A stretch of 12,593 bases of DNA from CAINDI01 sp037127585 (lineage in GTDB: Bacteria; Verrucomicrobiota; Verrucomicrobiia; Palsa-1439). Both the position numbers and the translations under genes were made by a program. The notes under the pieces were generated by a model that was not told where the DNA came from, did not search any database, and was given only the letters and a program-made list of their open reading frames with translations. Below are positions 1 through 6,231 of this stretch, piece after piece (position 1 is the first letter of the stretch; each line of letters opens with the position of its first letter). Location: NCBI GenBank assembly GCA_037127585.1, contig JBAXYB010000086.1, positions 1 through 12,593 on the forward strand, in the 5' to 3' direction.

Positions 1-32
1 ACTTCCTGGTTCGAGTCCAGGTCGGGGAGCCA
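1..32 (+). tRNA. 3' end of a tRNA, probably tRNA-Asn (cut by window edge)
   Basis: Bases 5-21 fold as a T arm (CCTGG, loop TTCGAGT, CCAGG). They are followed by the 3' acceptor strand TCGGGGA, discriminator G and an encoded CCA at 30-32. The T arm and the G discriminator closely resemble bacterial tRNA-Asn, but the anticodon lies outside the window, so the identity is inferred. A degraded copy of this end lies at 1277-1306. Confidence 0.85.
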
Positions 33-34
33 TT
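17..34 (+). repeat. Left copy of tRNA 3'-end direct repeat (attL-like)
   Basis: The last 16 bases of the tRNA plus two following bases recur at 1289-1306 with one mismatch (T22 versus C1294). Integrative elements that insert into tRNA genes leave such repeats at both ends. The interval between the copies holds accessory genes: a GIY-YIG remnant and a toxin-antitoxin pair. No integrase gene lies between them, so the element is decayed or was mobilised in trans. Confidence 0.6.
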
Positions 35-111
35 CGCCGCGCTTCGCTTGCTCATGGCCTGCGGCCAAGAGTTCGAAGCACGTCGAAGGGACAATCCCTC
101 GGTAACTCATA

Positions 112-249
112 ATGGCTGCATGGTTCTACATGCTTCGCCTGCGTTCCGGTCAGCACTATGCCGGCGCCAAAACCAACTTGGAACATCGCTGGCACGATGA
201 CCAAACCGGTCGAGCTTGTCGGACAGCCGCACGTATTCCACCACTGTGA
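112..249 (+). pseudogene. Truncated GIY-YIG endonuclease-like gene
   Basis: The 45 codons read from ATG 112 to TGA 247-249 give a typical GIY-YIG N-terminus. It starts MAAWFYMLRLRSG, then HYAGAKTNLEHRW, then GRACRTAARIPP. The GIY and YIG tripeptides appear as FYM and YAG, and the Arg of the LEHRW segment (residue 26) is present. Family members of this short type continue for about 40 more residues, including the second half of the fold. Here the frame stops straight after the PPL segment, and neither other frame resumes the family sequence, so this is a broken remnant. It begins about 80 bases after the tRNA CCA. A position right behind tRNA genes is, from memory, common for this family in Verrucomicrobiota. 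The TA promoter begins 34 bases past its stop, so the truncation point may be an insertion junction. No nuclease activity is expected. Confidence 0.7.
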
Positions 250-282
250 GGCTTGCGCCAGACGCCCGCGTCAACCCGCTTC

Positions 283-311
283 TTGACGTTATACCAGTTC
301 TGACATATCTT
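283..311 (+). promoter_or_regulatory. Sigma-70-like promoter of the toxin-antitoxin pair
   Basis: TTGACG at 283-288 and TATCTT at 306-311 are separated by exactly 17 bases. They match the -35 consensus at 5 of 6 and the -10 consensus at 4 of 6. A start about 7 bases downstream would lie near 318, only about 5 bases before the toxin ATG at 323, so the transcript would be almost leaderless. Confidence 0.5.
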
Positions 312-322
312 CCACAAGAACA

Positions 323-655
323 ATGACTGGCAAACCGCTTCGCTGGATGCACGGCGAGGTAAAGACTCCGCCCGTGAGCTTGGAAGCTCGACGCGAGATC
401 GGTTTCCTGCTTCGGGAATTGCAGGACGGTGTCCGGCTCGCAATGCCGCAATCCCGCCCGATGCCGGTGATTGGGTCGCGCTGCCACGAGTTGCGCGTCA
501 ACGACGTGAACAAGACGTGGCGCGTGATGTACCGGCTGGACGCGGACGCCATTTTAATTTTGGAAGTGTTTGAGAAAAAAACGAACCATACGCCGCCGGC
601 GGTGATCGCCGCTTGCCGGCAACGGTTGCAACGATACGAAGGGACACAGCAATGA
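323..655 (+). CDS. higB: RelE/HigB-like toxin (phage-derived Gp49-like family)
   Basis: This 110-aa protein looks like a full-length member of the Gp49-like/DUF891 branch of the RelE/ParE toxin superfamily, whose members are mRNA-cleaving or growth-arresting toxins. Visible family features are the opening PLRW segment, the amphipathic helix EARREIGFLLRELQDG (21-36), the strand pair HELRVND...TWRVMYRL (55-72) and the conserved FEKKTNHTP stretch (83-91), followed by a basic C-terminal helix. The gene comes first in the pair and its stop overlaps the antitoxin start by 4 bases, as in HigBA operons. ATG 323 has no good Shine-Dalgarno sequence. The frame is open upstream only to 287, and the predicted promoter leaves about a 5-base leader, which supports this start and suggests leaderless translation. 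The symbol rests on family and gene order only. Confidence 0.85.
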   Translation: MTGKPLRWMHGEVKTPPVSLEARREIGFLLRELQDGVRLAMPQSRPMPVIGSRCHELRVNDVNKTWRVMYRLDADAILILEVFEKKTNHTPPAVIAACRQRLQRYEGTQQ

Positions 656-939
656 AGAAACTGAAGAACGGTTGGGTGCAAGGCTCGGCACAAGAGTTCT
701 TGGAATTGTCCGATGCGGACATGGCGTACATCGAAACCAAGCGCGCCCTTGCCGCGTGTCTGCGCGAACAGCGCGTGAAACGCCACCTGACGCAAACAGA
801 ACTAGCCACCCGATTGGAAACCAGTCAGTCCCGTGTTGCCAAGATGGAGTCCGGTGATCGGACTGTCTCGATTGACCTGCTGCTGCAATCCCTGTATCGC
901 ATCGGAACGAAGCGCCGCCAACTGTTCGCGCTGCTCTGA
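652..939 (+). CDS. higA: HigA-like antitoxin, XRE-family helix-turn-helix
   Basis: This 95-aa protein carries a Cro/C1-type (XRE) helix-turn-helix at about residues 46-70 (LTQTELATRL, then SQSRVAKMESGDR, then SIDLLLQSLYRIG). This is the usual DNA-binding antitoxin domain that neutralises a HigB-type toxin and represses the shared promoter. The start is ATG 652, because it overlaps the toxin stop as ATGA (652-655) and has AAGGGA at 639-644 seven bases upstream; a TTG at 613 in the same frame is less likely. The N-terminal about 40 residues lie outside the HTH and probably contact the toxin. The probable operator is the promoter at 283-311. The pair sits between two copies of a tRNA 3' end, typical cargo of a small genomic island. 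Confidence 0.88.
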   Translation: MKKLKNGWVQGSAQEFLELSDADMAYIETKRALAACLREQRVKRHLTQTELATRLETSQSRVAKMESGDRTVSIDLLLQSLYRIGTKRRQLFALL

Positions 940-1077
940 ATCACGCGCCACGGGTCAACGGCGAGTGACCGACGGCAAATTCCGCGCGCCTTTCTCAGAA
1001 TTGGAGTCGCATCGTTTCGGTGTCCCATAAGAATCCGAAATCTCTTTGCTTTAGCGCCCATCTCAAAATGCAATTTT

Positions 1078-1156
1078 CTGTAGCCGAAGCGTAAGCTTCG
1101 GTTCGGTTTTCGCACGAAATAGGCTATCCAGTCCGAAGCTCACGCTTTGGCTACAG
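1078..1156. repeat. REP/MITE-like inverted repeat with nested hairpins
   Basis: Two 24-base arms (1078-1101 and 1133-1156) are reverse complements at 22 of 24 positions, around a 31-base spacer. Each arm is itself a hairpin: the left has stem CCGAAGC/GCTTCGG with loop GTAA, and the right has the same stem with one G-T pair and loop TCAC. The outer ends are CTGTAG and CTACAG. The design fits REP-type intergenic elements or a tiny MITE moved by a transposase elsewhere. Only one element is present here, so copy number cannot be judged. Confidence 0.7.
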
Positions 1157-1276
1157 GTTTTTAGATAAGCCCATAGTCTTTCCCCCGGCCTGAAACGGCT
1201 GAAAAAACACGGAATGTCAAAATTGTCAAAGTACAGCAAACCCACATGGAAATTAGTTGGAAGCTAATTGGAATTC

Positions 1277-1306
1277 CCTAGTTTAGGCCCAGGCCGGGGA
1301 GCCATT
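1277..1306 (+). repeat. Decayed copy of the tRNA 3' end (attR-like)
   Basis: This stretch matches the tRNA end at 5-34 at 24 of 30 positions, and at 17 of 18 over 1289-1306 including the acceptor strand, discriminator and CCA. The T-arm half has diverged more and no longer forms the conserved TTC loop, so it is not a working tRNA. It is best read as the far attachment site of an element integrated in the tRNA gene, or as a relic of a duplicated tRNA. Confidence 0.6.
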
Positions 1307-1386
1307 TTTCTTCACATCCTCTCCGCCAACTAGTTGTGGCATATCGACTGCTTAAACGATGATTGAGCTTGGAGTGCTCAGTCATC

Positions 1387-2286
1387 ATGGCAGTCAAAAT
1401 CTCAGCAGAAGAAAGCCAGCAGCTTCTTCGAACCATCGAGATGTTCGAGGCGATTGCAGATAACCAGCCGGACGATTACCAGTCCCTGGAGATTCTGAAG
1501 GAAGCGTACTGTAAATTAGGCCGGAAAGCCGATGGCTATGCTGCGTCCAAACGGCTCGCCGCCGCCTACGTCAAGATTGGTCAAATTTCTCAAGCCGTTC
1601 TCGAATACGAAAGTCTCGCCCAGGAGTACCCCAACGATGCGGATGTCAAATCCGCCCTCGCCCAGTTGGAATCCAAAACCGCGCCGTCGGCCACCTCGGC
1701 CAGTTCTGCCGCACCCCCGTTGGCTGTGCACTCCAAGCCAACTCAAACACCTGCTGGTGTGCCAGCGGGGGTGCGGTCTACGGCCGGCGTGCGGACGCGC
1801 CCAGAAGACGGCGATATCGCGTTGTCACAGTTCTTGATCGCCGAGAAGCTCATCACGCAACAAGCCATCGATCCACTCCTGGCCAAACTGCGGGAGATGC
1901 GGCAGTCGCCCGGCGACTCCACGGAACCGCTGTCGCTCGTCCCGTTGCTCGTTGCCGAACAACTGATGAAGTTCGAGGACCTGCTCCTCGTGATGATTGA
2001 GAAGTCCAAGCTGCCCTACATGCCGTTGTCCATCTACGACGCCGACCGCGAGATTGTCCGCCAGGTGCCGCAGGATATTTGCTGGCAACATTGTCTCACG
2101 CCGTTCGATGTGATCAGCCGGTCGATCTTGATCGCGACCGCCAATCCGTTCGATCTCGGCGCCCGCAAGCAGGTCGAGGCCATGCTCGATCTCCACGTCT
2201 TTTGGTTCATCAGTCCGCCGTCCGACATCGTGTCGATCTTGCGCAGCGCGCACGGCATGGACAAAAAGCAGGCTAACCAGTCATGA
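1387..2286 (+). CDS. TPR plus MshEN-domain protein (GspE/PilB N-terminal domain without ATPase)
   Basis: From ATG 1387 this encodes 299 residues. Residues about 10-95 form TPR-like helical hairpins (QQLLRTIEMFEAIADNQPDD, then SKRLAAAYVKIGQISQAVLE, then YESLAQEYP). An Ala/Pro/Thr-rich linker (about 96-142) follows. Residues about 143-299 match the MshEN/GspE N-terminal domain: two motifs of the form LxxxLIAEKLIT and LVPLLVAEQLM, then PYMPL, PQDICWQHCLTPFD and IATANPFDLGARKQVE. No Walker motifs exist, so it cannot be an ATPase. In MshE this domain binds c-di-GMP; whether this copy does is unknown. The stop overlaps the pilB start by 4 bases, so the products are translationally coupled and probably interact. 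GGAG at 1371-1374 is 12 bases from ATG 1387; an in-frame TTG at 1363 would add 8 residues but has less support. Confidence 0.8.
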   Translation: MAVKISAEESQQLLRTIEMFEAIADNQPDDYQSLEILKEAYCKLGRKADGYAASKRLAAAYVKIGQISQAVLEYESLAQEYPNDADVKSALAQLESKTAPSATSASSAAPPLAVHSKPTQTPAGVPAGVRSTAGVRTRPEDGDIALSQFLIAEKLITQQAIDPLLAKLREMRQSPGDSTEPLSLVPLLVAEQLMKFEDLLLVMIEKSKLPYMPLSIYDADREIVRQVPQDICWQHCLTPFDVISRSILIATANPFDLGARKQVEAMLDLHVFWFISPPSDIVSILRSAHGMDKKQANQS

Positions 2287-3995
2287 AGTCCTTCGGCGAA
2301 CGCATTGCGGACTTGTTGATTGCCGACGGATTGCTGTCGCAAAAGCAATTCGGCGAAGCGCAAGAAGTCCAGAAGAAGCAGGGCGGCCGGCTGCTCAAGC
2401 TGCTCGTCGAGCGCCAGTTCATCACTGAGAACGATCTGATGATCGCGATGGCGCGGACGCTCAACACCCCGCCGATCACCCTGACGAAAATGCGGCCGCC
2501 GCAGGAGATCACCGACCTCATTCCGAAGGACATGGCCCAGACGTACAAACTCGTCCCCGTCGCCCGGCTGGGCCGGAAACTCTACGTCGCCATGGCCGAT
2601 CCGTTGAACGTTCTGGCGCTTGATGACATCCGCCGCGTCCGCCCGAACATGGATATCGTGCCGTTGATCACGACGGAAAAAGCGATCACCGATTTCCATA
2701 ACAACATCAATAACGCCGTGACCGGCGGCATGGAGCAGATCCTCAAGGATGTCGACTCGACCGAAGTCGAGTTGCAAAAAGAAAAAGCAGAAGAGGCCAA
2801 CCTCGACCAACTGATCCAGAGCGGTGAGGAAGGGCCGGTCATCAAGCTCGTCAACCTGATCCTCATGCAGGCCATCAAAGACCGCGCCAGCGACATCCAC
2901 TTGGAGCCGTTTGAAAAAGTCATGCGCCTCCGGTACCGCATCGACGGCGTCCTCTACGATTCCACCGCGCCGCCCAAATCCTTGCAAGCCGCGCTGGCCT
3001 CCCGCATCAAAATCATGGCCAGCCTCGACATCGCCGAACGCCGGCTGCCGCAGGACGGCCGGTTCCGCATCAAACTCGCCGGCCGCGACGTCGATTTGCG
3101 TATCTCGATTCTCCCCACGACGCACGGCGAGAAAATCGTCATGCGCGTTCTCGACAAAGGCAACCTCGTGCCGAACCTCGACCAGCTCGGCCTCGAACCG
3201 GATGACTTGATGAAATTCAAGCGCGCCATCGACGCGCCGCACGGCATGATCCTGATGACCGGCCCGACCGGCTCCGGTAAAACTTCCACGCTGTACGCCG
3301 TGCTCACCCAACTCAACACGCCCGACCTCAATATCGTCACCGTCGAAGACCCGGTCGAGTATCAGATGATGGGCGTCAACCAAGTCCAAGTGAAACCCGA
3401 CATCGGTCTCACCTTCGCCGACGCCCTCCGCTCCATCCTCCGGCAAGATCCCGACGTCGTCATGGTCGGCGAAATCCGCGATTCCGAAACCGCCGACATC
3501 GCCGTCAAAGCCGCGCTCACCGGTCACTTGGTGCTCTCCACCCTCCACACCAACGACGCCCCCGGCGCCATCGCGCGTATGGTGGACATGGGCATCGAAC
3601 CATTCTTGATCAGCTCCTCCGTCCTCTTAATCTGTGCGCAACGGTTGATGCGCAAAATCTGTCCCCACTGCAAAGAAGCCTTCCAAGTCCCTGCCGACGT
3701 CATTCACCGGCTCGGCCTCAAACCCGAAGAAATTGAAGGCCAACAATTTTTCCGAGGCCGCGGCTGTGGGCGCTGCAAAGAAACCGGCTTCCTCGGCCGC
3801 TTGGCGATCTTGGAAATTCTTTCCGTCAGCGAAGCGCTGCGCGAACAGATCCTCGTCGACTCCAGCGCCAAAGTCATTCGCGACCTCGCGCTCCGCGAAG
3901 GCATGCGGACGCTCACCAAAGCCGGGTTTGCCAAAGTCAAAGCCGGCCTAACATCCTTGGACGAGGTACTCCGTGTTACCGGCGATGGCCATTAA
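2283..3995 (+). CDS. pilB: Type IV pilus / type II secretion assembly ATPase (PilB/GspE family)
   Basis: This 570-aa cytoplasmic motor ATPase has the normal family length (about 560-570). It carries an N-terminal MshEN domain (about 1-150) and a RecA-like motor. Walker A is GPTGSGKT (327-334), the Asp box is VEDPVE (354-359), Walker B is VVMVGEIRD (392-400) and the His box is TGHLVLSTLHTND (413-425). The tetracysteine zinc site is CPHC (460-463) and CGRC (495-498), as in PilB and GspE extension ATPases. All key residues are present, so it should hydrolyse ATP and drive pilin polymerisation. It overlaps the preceding gene by ATGA (2283-2286). No pilin, PilC, PilT or PilQ gene is in the window, so a type II secretion role cannot be excluded. 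The MglA/Roadblock genes downstream favour a pilus or motility role. Confidence 0.9.
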   Translation: MKSFGERIADLLIADGLLSQKQFGEAQEVQKKQGGRLLKLLVERQFITENDLMIAMARTLNTPPITLTKMRPPQEITDLIPKDMAQTYKLVPVARLGRKLYVAMADPLNVLALDDIRRVRPNMDIVPLITTEKAITDFHNNINNAVTGGMEQILKDVDSTEVELQKEKAEEANLDQLIQSGEEGPVIKLVNLILMQAIKDRASDIHLEPFEKVMRLRYRIDGVLYDSTAPPKSLQAALASRIKIMASLDIAERRLPQDGRFRIKLAGRDVDLRISILPTTHGEKIVMRVLDKGNLVPNLDQLGLEPDDLMKFKRAIDAPHGMILMTGPTGSGKTSTLYAVLTQLNTPDLNIVTVEDPVEYQMMGVNQVQVKPDIGLTFADALRSILRQDPDVVMVGEIRDSETADIAVKAALTGHLVLSTLHTNDAPGAIARMVDMGIEPFLISSSVLLICAQRLMRKICPHCKEAFQVPADVIHRLGLKPEEIEGQQFFRGRGCGRCKETGFLGRLAILEILSVSEALREQILVDSSAKVIRDLALREGMRTLTKAGFAKVKAGLTSLDEVLRVTGDGH

Positions 3996-4107
3996 TCCGG
4001 CCACTCTTGTACACGCCGGCCACCCTCGGCTCGCAAAGCTGAGAGAACTCACCGCCGCTCCCGCCCACTACGACCCGTGGCACATGCCGTGCTTAAACAT
4101 CCCCTGA
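3985..4107 (+). CDS. Possible 40-aa small ORF between pilB and the HhH-Roadblock gene
   Basis: ATG 3985 overlaps the last 11 bases of pilB in another frame. The frame stays open to TGA 4105-4107, filling the gap almost exactly and ending 15 bases before the next ATG. The peptide starts MAINPATLVHAGHPRLAKLR and ends in AAPAHYDPWHMPCLNIP. It is mostly soluble in character, with a short basic helix, one Cys and clustered His/Trp near the C-terminus. Third positions are about 70 percent G or C, similar to real genes here. There is no good Shine-Dalgarno sequence, so translation would depend on coupling from pilB. I do not recognise the peptide. It could be a real small protein, a coupling leader for the next gene, or chance. 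Confidence 0.3.
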   Translation: MAINPATLVHAGHPRLAKLRELTAAPAHYDPWHMPCLNIP

Positions 4108-4122
4108 AAGAGAGAAACGCCA

Positions 4123-6219
4123 ATGCGATTCCCATTCTTCAATAATAATACAAAAACCGAAGCGCGAAACACCATCAAGACCCCGGCGTCTGGAAATAAA
4201 CTGGCCGCGACCCAGCGCATTGCGATCCCGTCGCTGGTCAACCCCCGGCTCAACAAACCCGGGCTGGCCGCCGCCCCGACGCCCGTCGTCAAAGTGGCCG
4301 GGCCAACGGTGCCGCTCAAAATCTCCTCGATCTCCCCGCAAATCCCGACGCAAGTGTACTCCGCCCAGGGCCACACCCTTGTCGCCACCGCCACCGTCAA
4401 CATCCCGGTCAAACTCATCCTTCCCCAACTCGCCACCGGCAAAGTCAGCATCAAACTCAGCGAACTGCTCGCCTACTTCCCCAGCGAAGTCCTCCGCAGC
4501 CCGCTCCCGCCCTACCCCGAATCCCAAAGCGTCGTCCTCCCGCTCGACGAAGTCATCCCGGCGATTCCGTCCGACTTGCTCAATACCAATCCCGACTCCG
4601 TCGTTTCCGTCGACGAACAACTCCCCACGTTGATCAACGACGAAATGATCGCCGCGCAACGCAAACAGAAGAGCAACCCGGTCGCCCTCGCCGACACCCA
4701 GCCGATGCGCCGCGTCGGTGACGATCCGTTCAAAGGCATCAAGAACGATCCCAAACTCGAGCCGGCCCCCGAGCCAAAAGCCGAAGTCCAACCGGCTCCC
4801 GAGCCCTCCGCGCTCGTCATCCCGCCGCGGCCGCGCCACGACTTGCCGGAATCCATCGTCATCAGTCTCAAAGCCCTTATCAGCATGCTGCCGGAAAACG
4901 TCCTCAACTGTTCCCGCGCCGAAGCCGAAGCCAAAGCCGAAGCCAAAGAATCCATCCTGCTGCCGACCGAACCGATCATTCCCCAGCTCCGCACCGGCAC
5001 CGCGCGCTTACCGGTTTCCGTCATCGTCGCCCTCATGCCGCGCAACATCCTAGCCGACCCGATGCCGGCGCTCGACAACTTGCTGGCCCCGCTCCCGCTC
5101 GACGAGATCATCCCGCAATTGCCGCCGTCTGTTTTCACCGACAACCTCCGCGAATCCATTGGCGATGAAACCGCCGATGACATGGACATCCCCGATCCGT
5201 TCCAAGAAAAGAACGCCCCGGTCGCCCTCGCGCCGGTCGCCGAGCCGCTCGACGTCGATACCACCGCGCTGGCCGACGAAGGTTTCGACATCTTCAGTGA
5301 GAAGTCCGCCCCCGCGCCGGTCTTCGAAGAGCAAACTCCCGAACCAGTCGCCGCAGTCGTCGTCCCCGAACCGATTGCCGAAATCGTACCGGAGCCCGTC
5401 GTTGAAATCGTACCGGCGCCAGGGCCGGTCGTCGTTCCTGAACCGGTCGCGGCCGTTGTCATGCCGGAGCCTGTGGTGGAAGAAGTCGCGCCGGAACCGG
5501 TGGCCGAAGTTGCCCCCGTCGCCGACCCGGCCTACGCCGATGGCGATCTCGCCGATGACGATGATGCCGACTTCCCCATCGTCACCGCGACCACGGCCAC
5601 GCCGGCCCCGCAGGATGAGCGCAAGTTGCTCGTCGATCTCAACCGCTGCACCGTCGAAGACTTGATGACCCTCGAAGGCGTCGGCCGCGCGCTGGCGCAA
5701 CGCATCATCGATTTCCGCAATGCCCAAGGCCGCTTCAACTCCGTCGAAGAACTCCGGCAAGTCCCCGGCATCGGTCGCAAGACTTTCCGCGCGCTGGCCG
5801 GCGTCCAAGCTCGCGCACTCAATCGCCTGCTCGGCGCCGATCACGATGGCGAACTTTCGCTGCAGGAAATCGTCCGCCTCACCGGCAAGCTCCCCGGCAT
5901 CCAGGGCTGCATGCTCGCGCTGTCCGACGGCTTGTTCCTCACCGGCCAGTTGCCGCCGCACCTCGATCAGAATACGATCAGCGTGTTCGCGCCGCAGCTC
6001 TTCAAGAAAGTCGGCCGGTATGCGCGCGAGTTGAAAGTCGGCCAGATCCGCCGCTTCACCATCTTTACCGACAGCCAGCCGCTCAGTATTTTCCGCGCTG
6101 GCGACGTTTATCTAATCATTGTGCACGACGCCCAACGCTACAGCAAAGCGCTGCTCCGCCGCTGTGAGCGCATCAGTGAAGAGATCGCCCGCTTGAGCAG
6201 TCAGCGGGTCGCAGTCTAA
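4123..6219 (+). CDS. Multidomain protein: duplicated N-terminal module, HhH (ComEA-like) domain, C-terminal Roadblock/LC7 domain
   Basis: This 698-aa protein has no signal peptide or membrane segment, so it should be cytoplasmic. A module of about 63 residues occurs twice (94-156 and 280-341), with shared signatures IxPQLxTG near its start and LPLDExIPxxP near its end; a partial unit lies near 245-265. Residues about 407-470 are a flexible Pro/Val/Glu-rich linker built from PEPV units. Residues about 501-565 form a tandem helix-hairpin-helix (VDLNRCT, then LEGVGRALAQRIIDFR, then VPGIGRKTFRALAG), similar to ComEA-type DNA-binding domains. Residues about 577-698 match Roadblock/LC7 (IVRLTGKLPGIQGCMLALSD, LTGQLPPHLD, LFKKVGRYARELKVGQ, VYLIIVHD), a dimerising partner of MglA-type GTPases. 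The next two genes encode such a GTPase and a second Roadblock protein, supporting a joint complex. GAAAGAGAGA upstream serves as the ribosome site. The role of the repeat module is unknown. Confidence 0.75.
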   Translation: MRFPFFNNNTKTEARNTIKTPASGNKLAATQRIAIPSLVNPRLNKPGLAAAPTPVVKVAGPTVPLKISSISPQIPTQVYSAQGHTLVATATVNIPVKLILPQLATGKVSIKLSELLAYFPSEVLRSPLPPYPESQSVVLPLDEVIPAIPSDLLNTNPDSVVSVDEQLPTLINDEMIAAQRKQKSNPVALADTQPMRRVGDDPFKGIKNDPKLEPAPEPKAEVQPAPEPSALVIPPRPRHDLPESIVISLKALISMLPENVLNCSRAEAEAKAEAKESILLPTEPIIPQLRTGTARLPVSVIVALMPRNILADPMPALDNLLAPLPLDEIIPQLPPSVFTDNLRESIGDETADDMDIPDPFQEKNAPVALAPVAEPLDVDTTALADEGFDIFSEKSAPAPVFEEQTPEPVAAVVVPEPIAEIVPEPVVEIVPAPGPVVVPEPVAAVVMPEPVVEEVAPEPVAEVAPVADPAYADGDLADDDDADFPIVTATTATPAPQDERKLLVDLNRCTVEDLMTLEGVGRALAQRIIDFRNAQGRFNSVEELRQVPGIGRKTFRALAGVQARALNRLLGADHDGELSLQEIVRLTGKLPGIQGCMLALSDGLFLTGQLPPHLDQNTISVFAPQLFKKVGRYARELKVGQIRRFTIFTDSQPLSIFRAGDVYLIIVHDAQRYSKALLRRCERISEEIARLSSQRVAV

Positions 6220-6231
6220 AAGGCAACCGCC

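Larger units (their letters stand above)
940..1386. other. Intergenic stretch between the antitoxin gene and the pilB operon
   Basis: This 447-base gap holds the REP/MITE-like inverted repeat at 1078-1156 and the decayed tRNA 3' end at 1277-1306. Bases 1215-1229 contain the short tandem TGTCAAAAT/TGTCAAAGT. No convincing coding frame, terminator or sigma-70 promoter is visible in the remainder, so the promoter of the downstream operon is unidentified. Confidence 0.6.

Noticed and set aside
1251..1269. Small hairpin AATTAG/CTAATT upstream of the tRNA-end copy
   Set aside because: A weak 6-bp AT stem with no T tract and no operator context; likely chance in an AT-richer spacer.
1363..1386. TTG at 1363 as the start of the TPR-MshEN gene
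   Set aside because: ATG 1387 is eight codons downstream with GGAG upstream, and the added residues look unrelated to the domain. The choice is not certain because the GGAG spacing is long.
2034..3548. Long minus-strand open frame of 504 codons antisense to pilB and its upstream gene
   Set aside because: It lies opposite strongly supported MshEN and PilB genes. The long opening follows from GC-rich third positions, and the peptide shows no recognisable domain.
4919..4950. GCCGAAGCC-type repeat as a possible CRISPR or minisatellite
   Set aside because: It is a coding Ala/Glu/Lys tract inside the 698-aa protein. No CRISPR array with regular spacers exists anywhere in the window.
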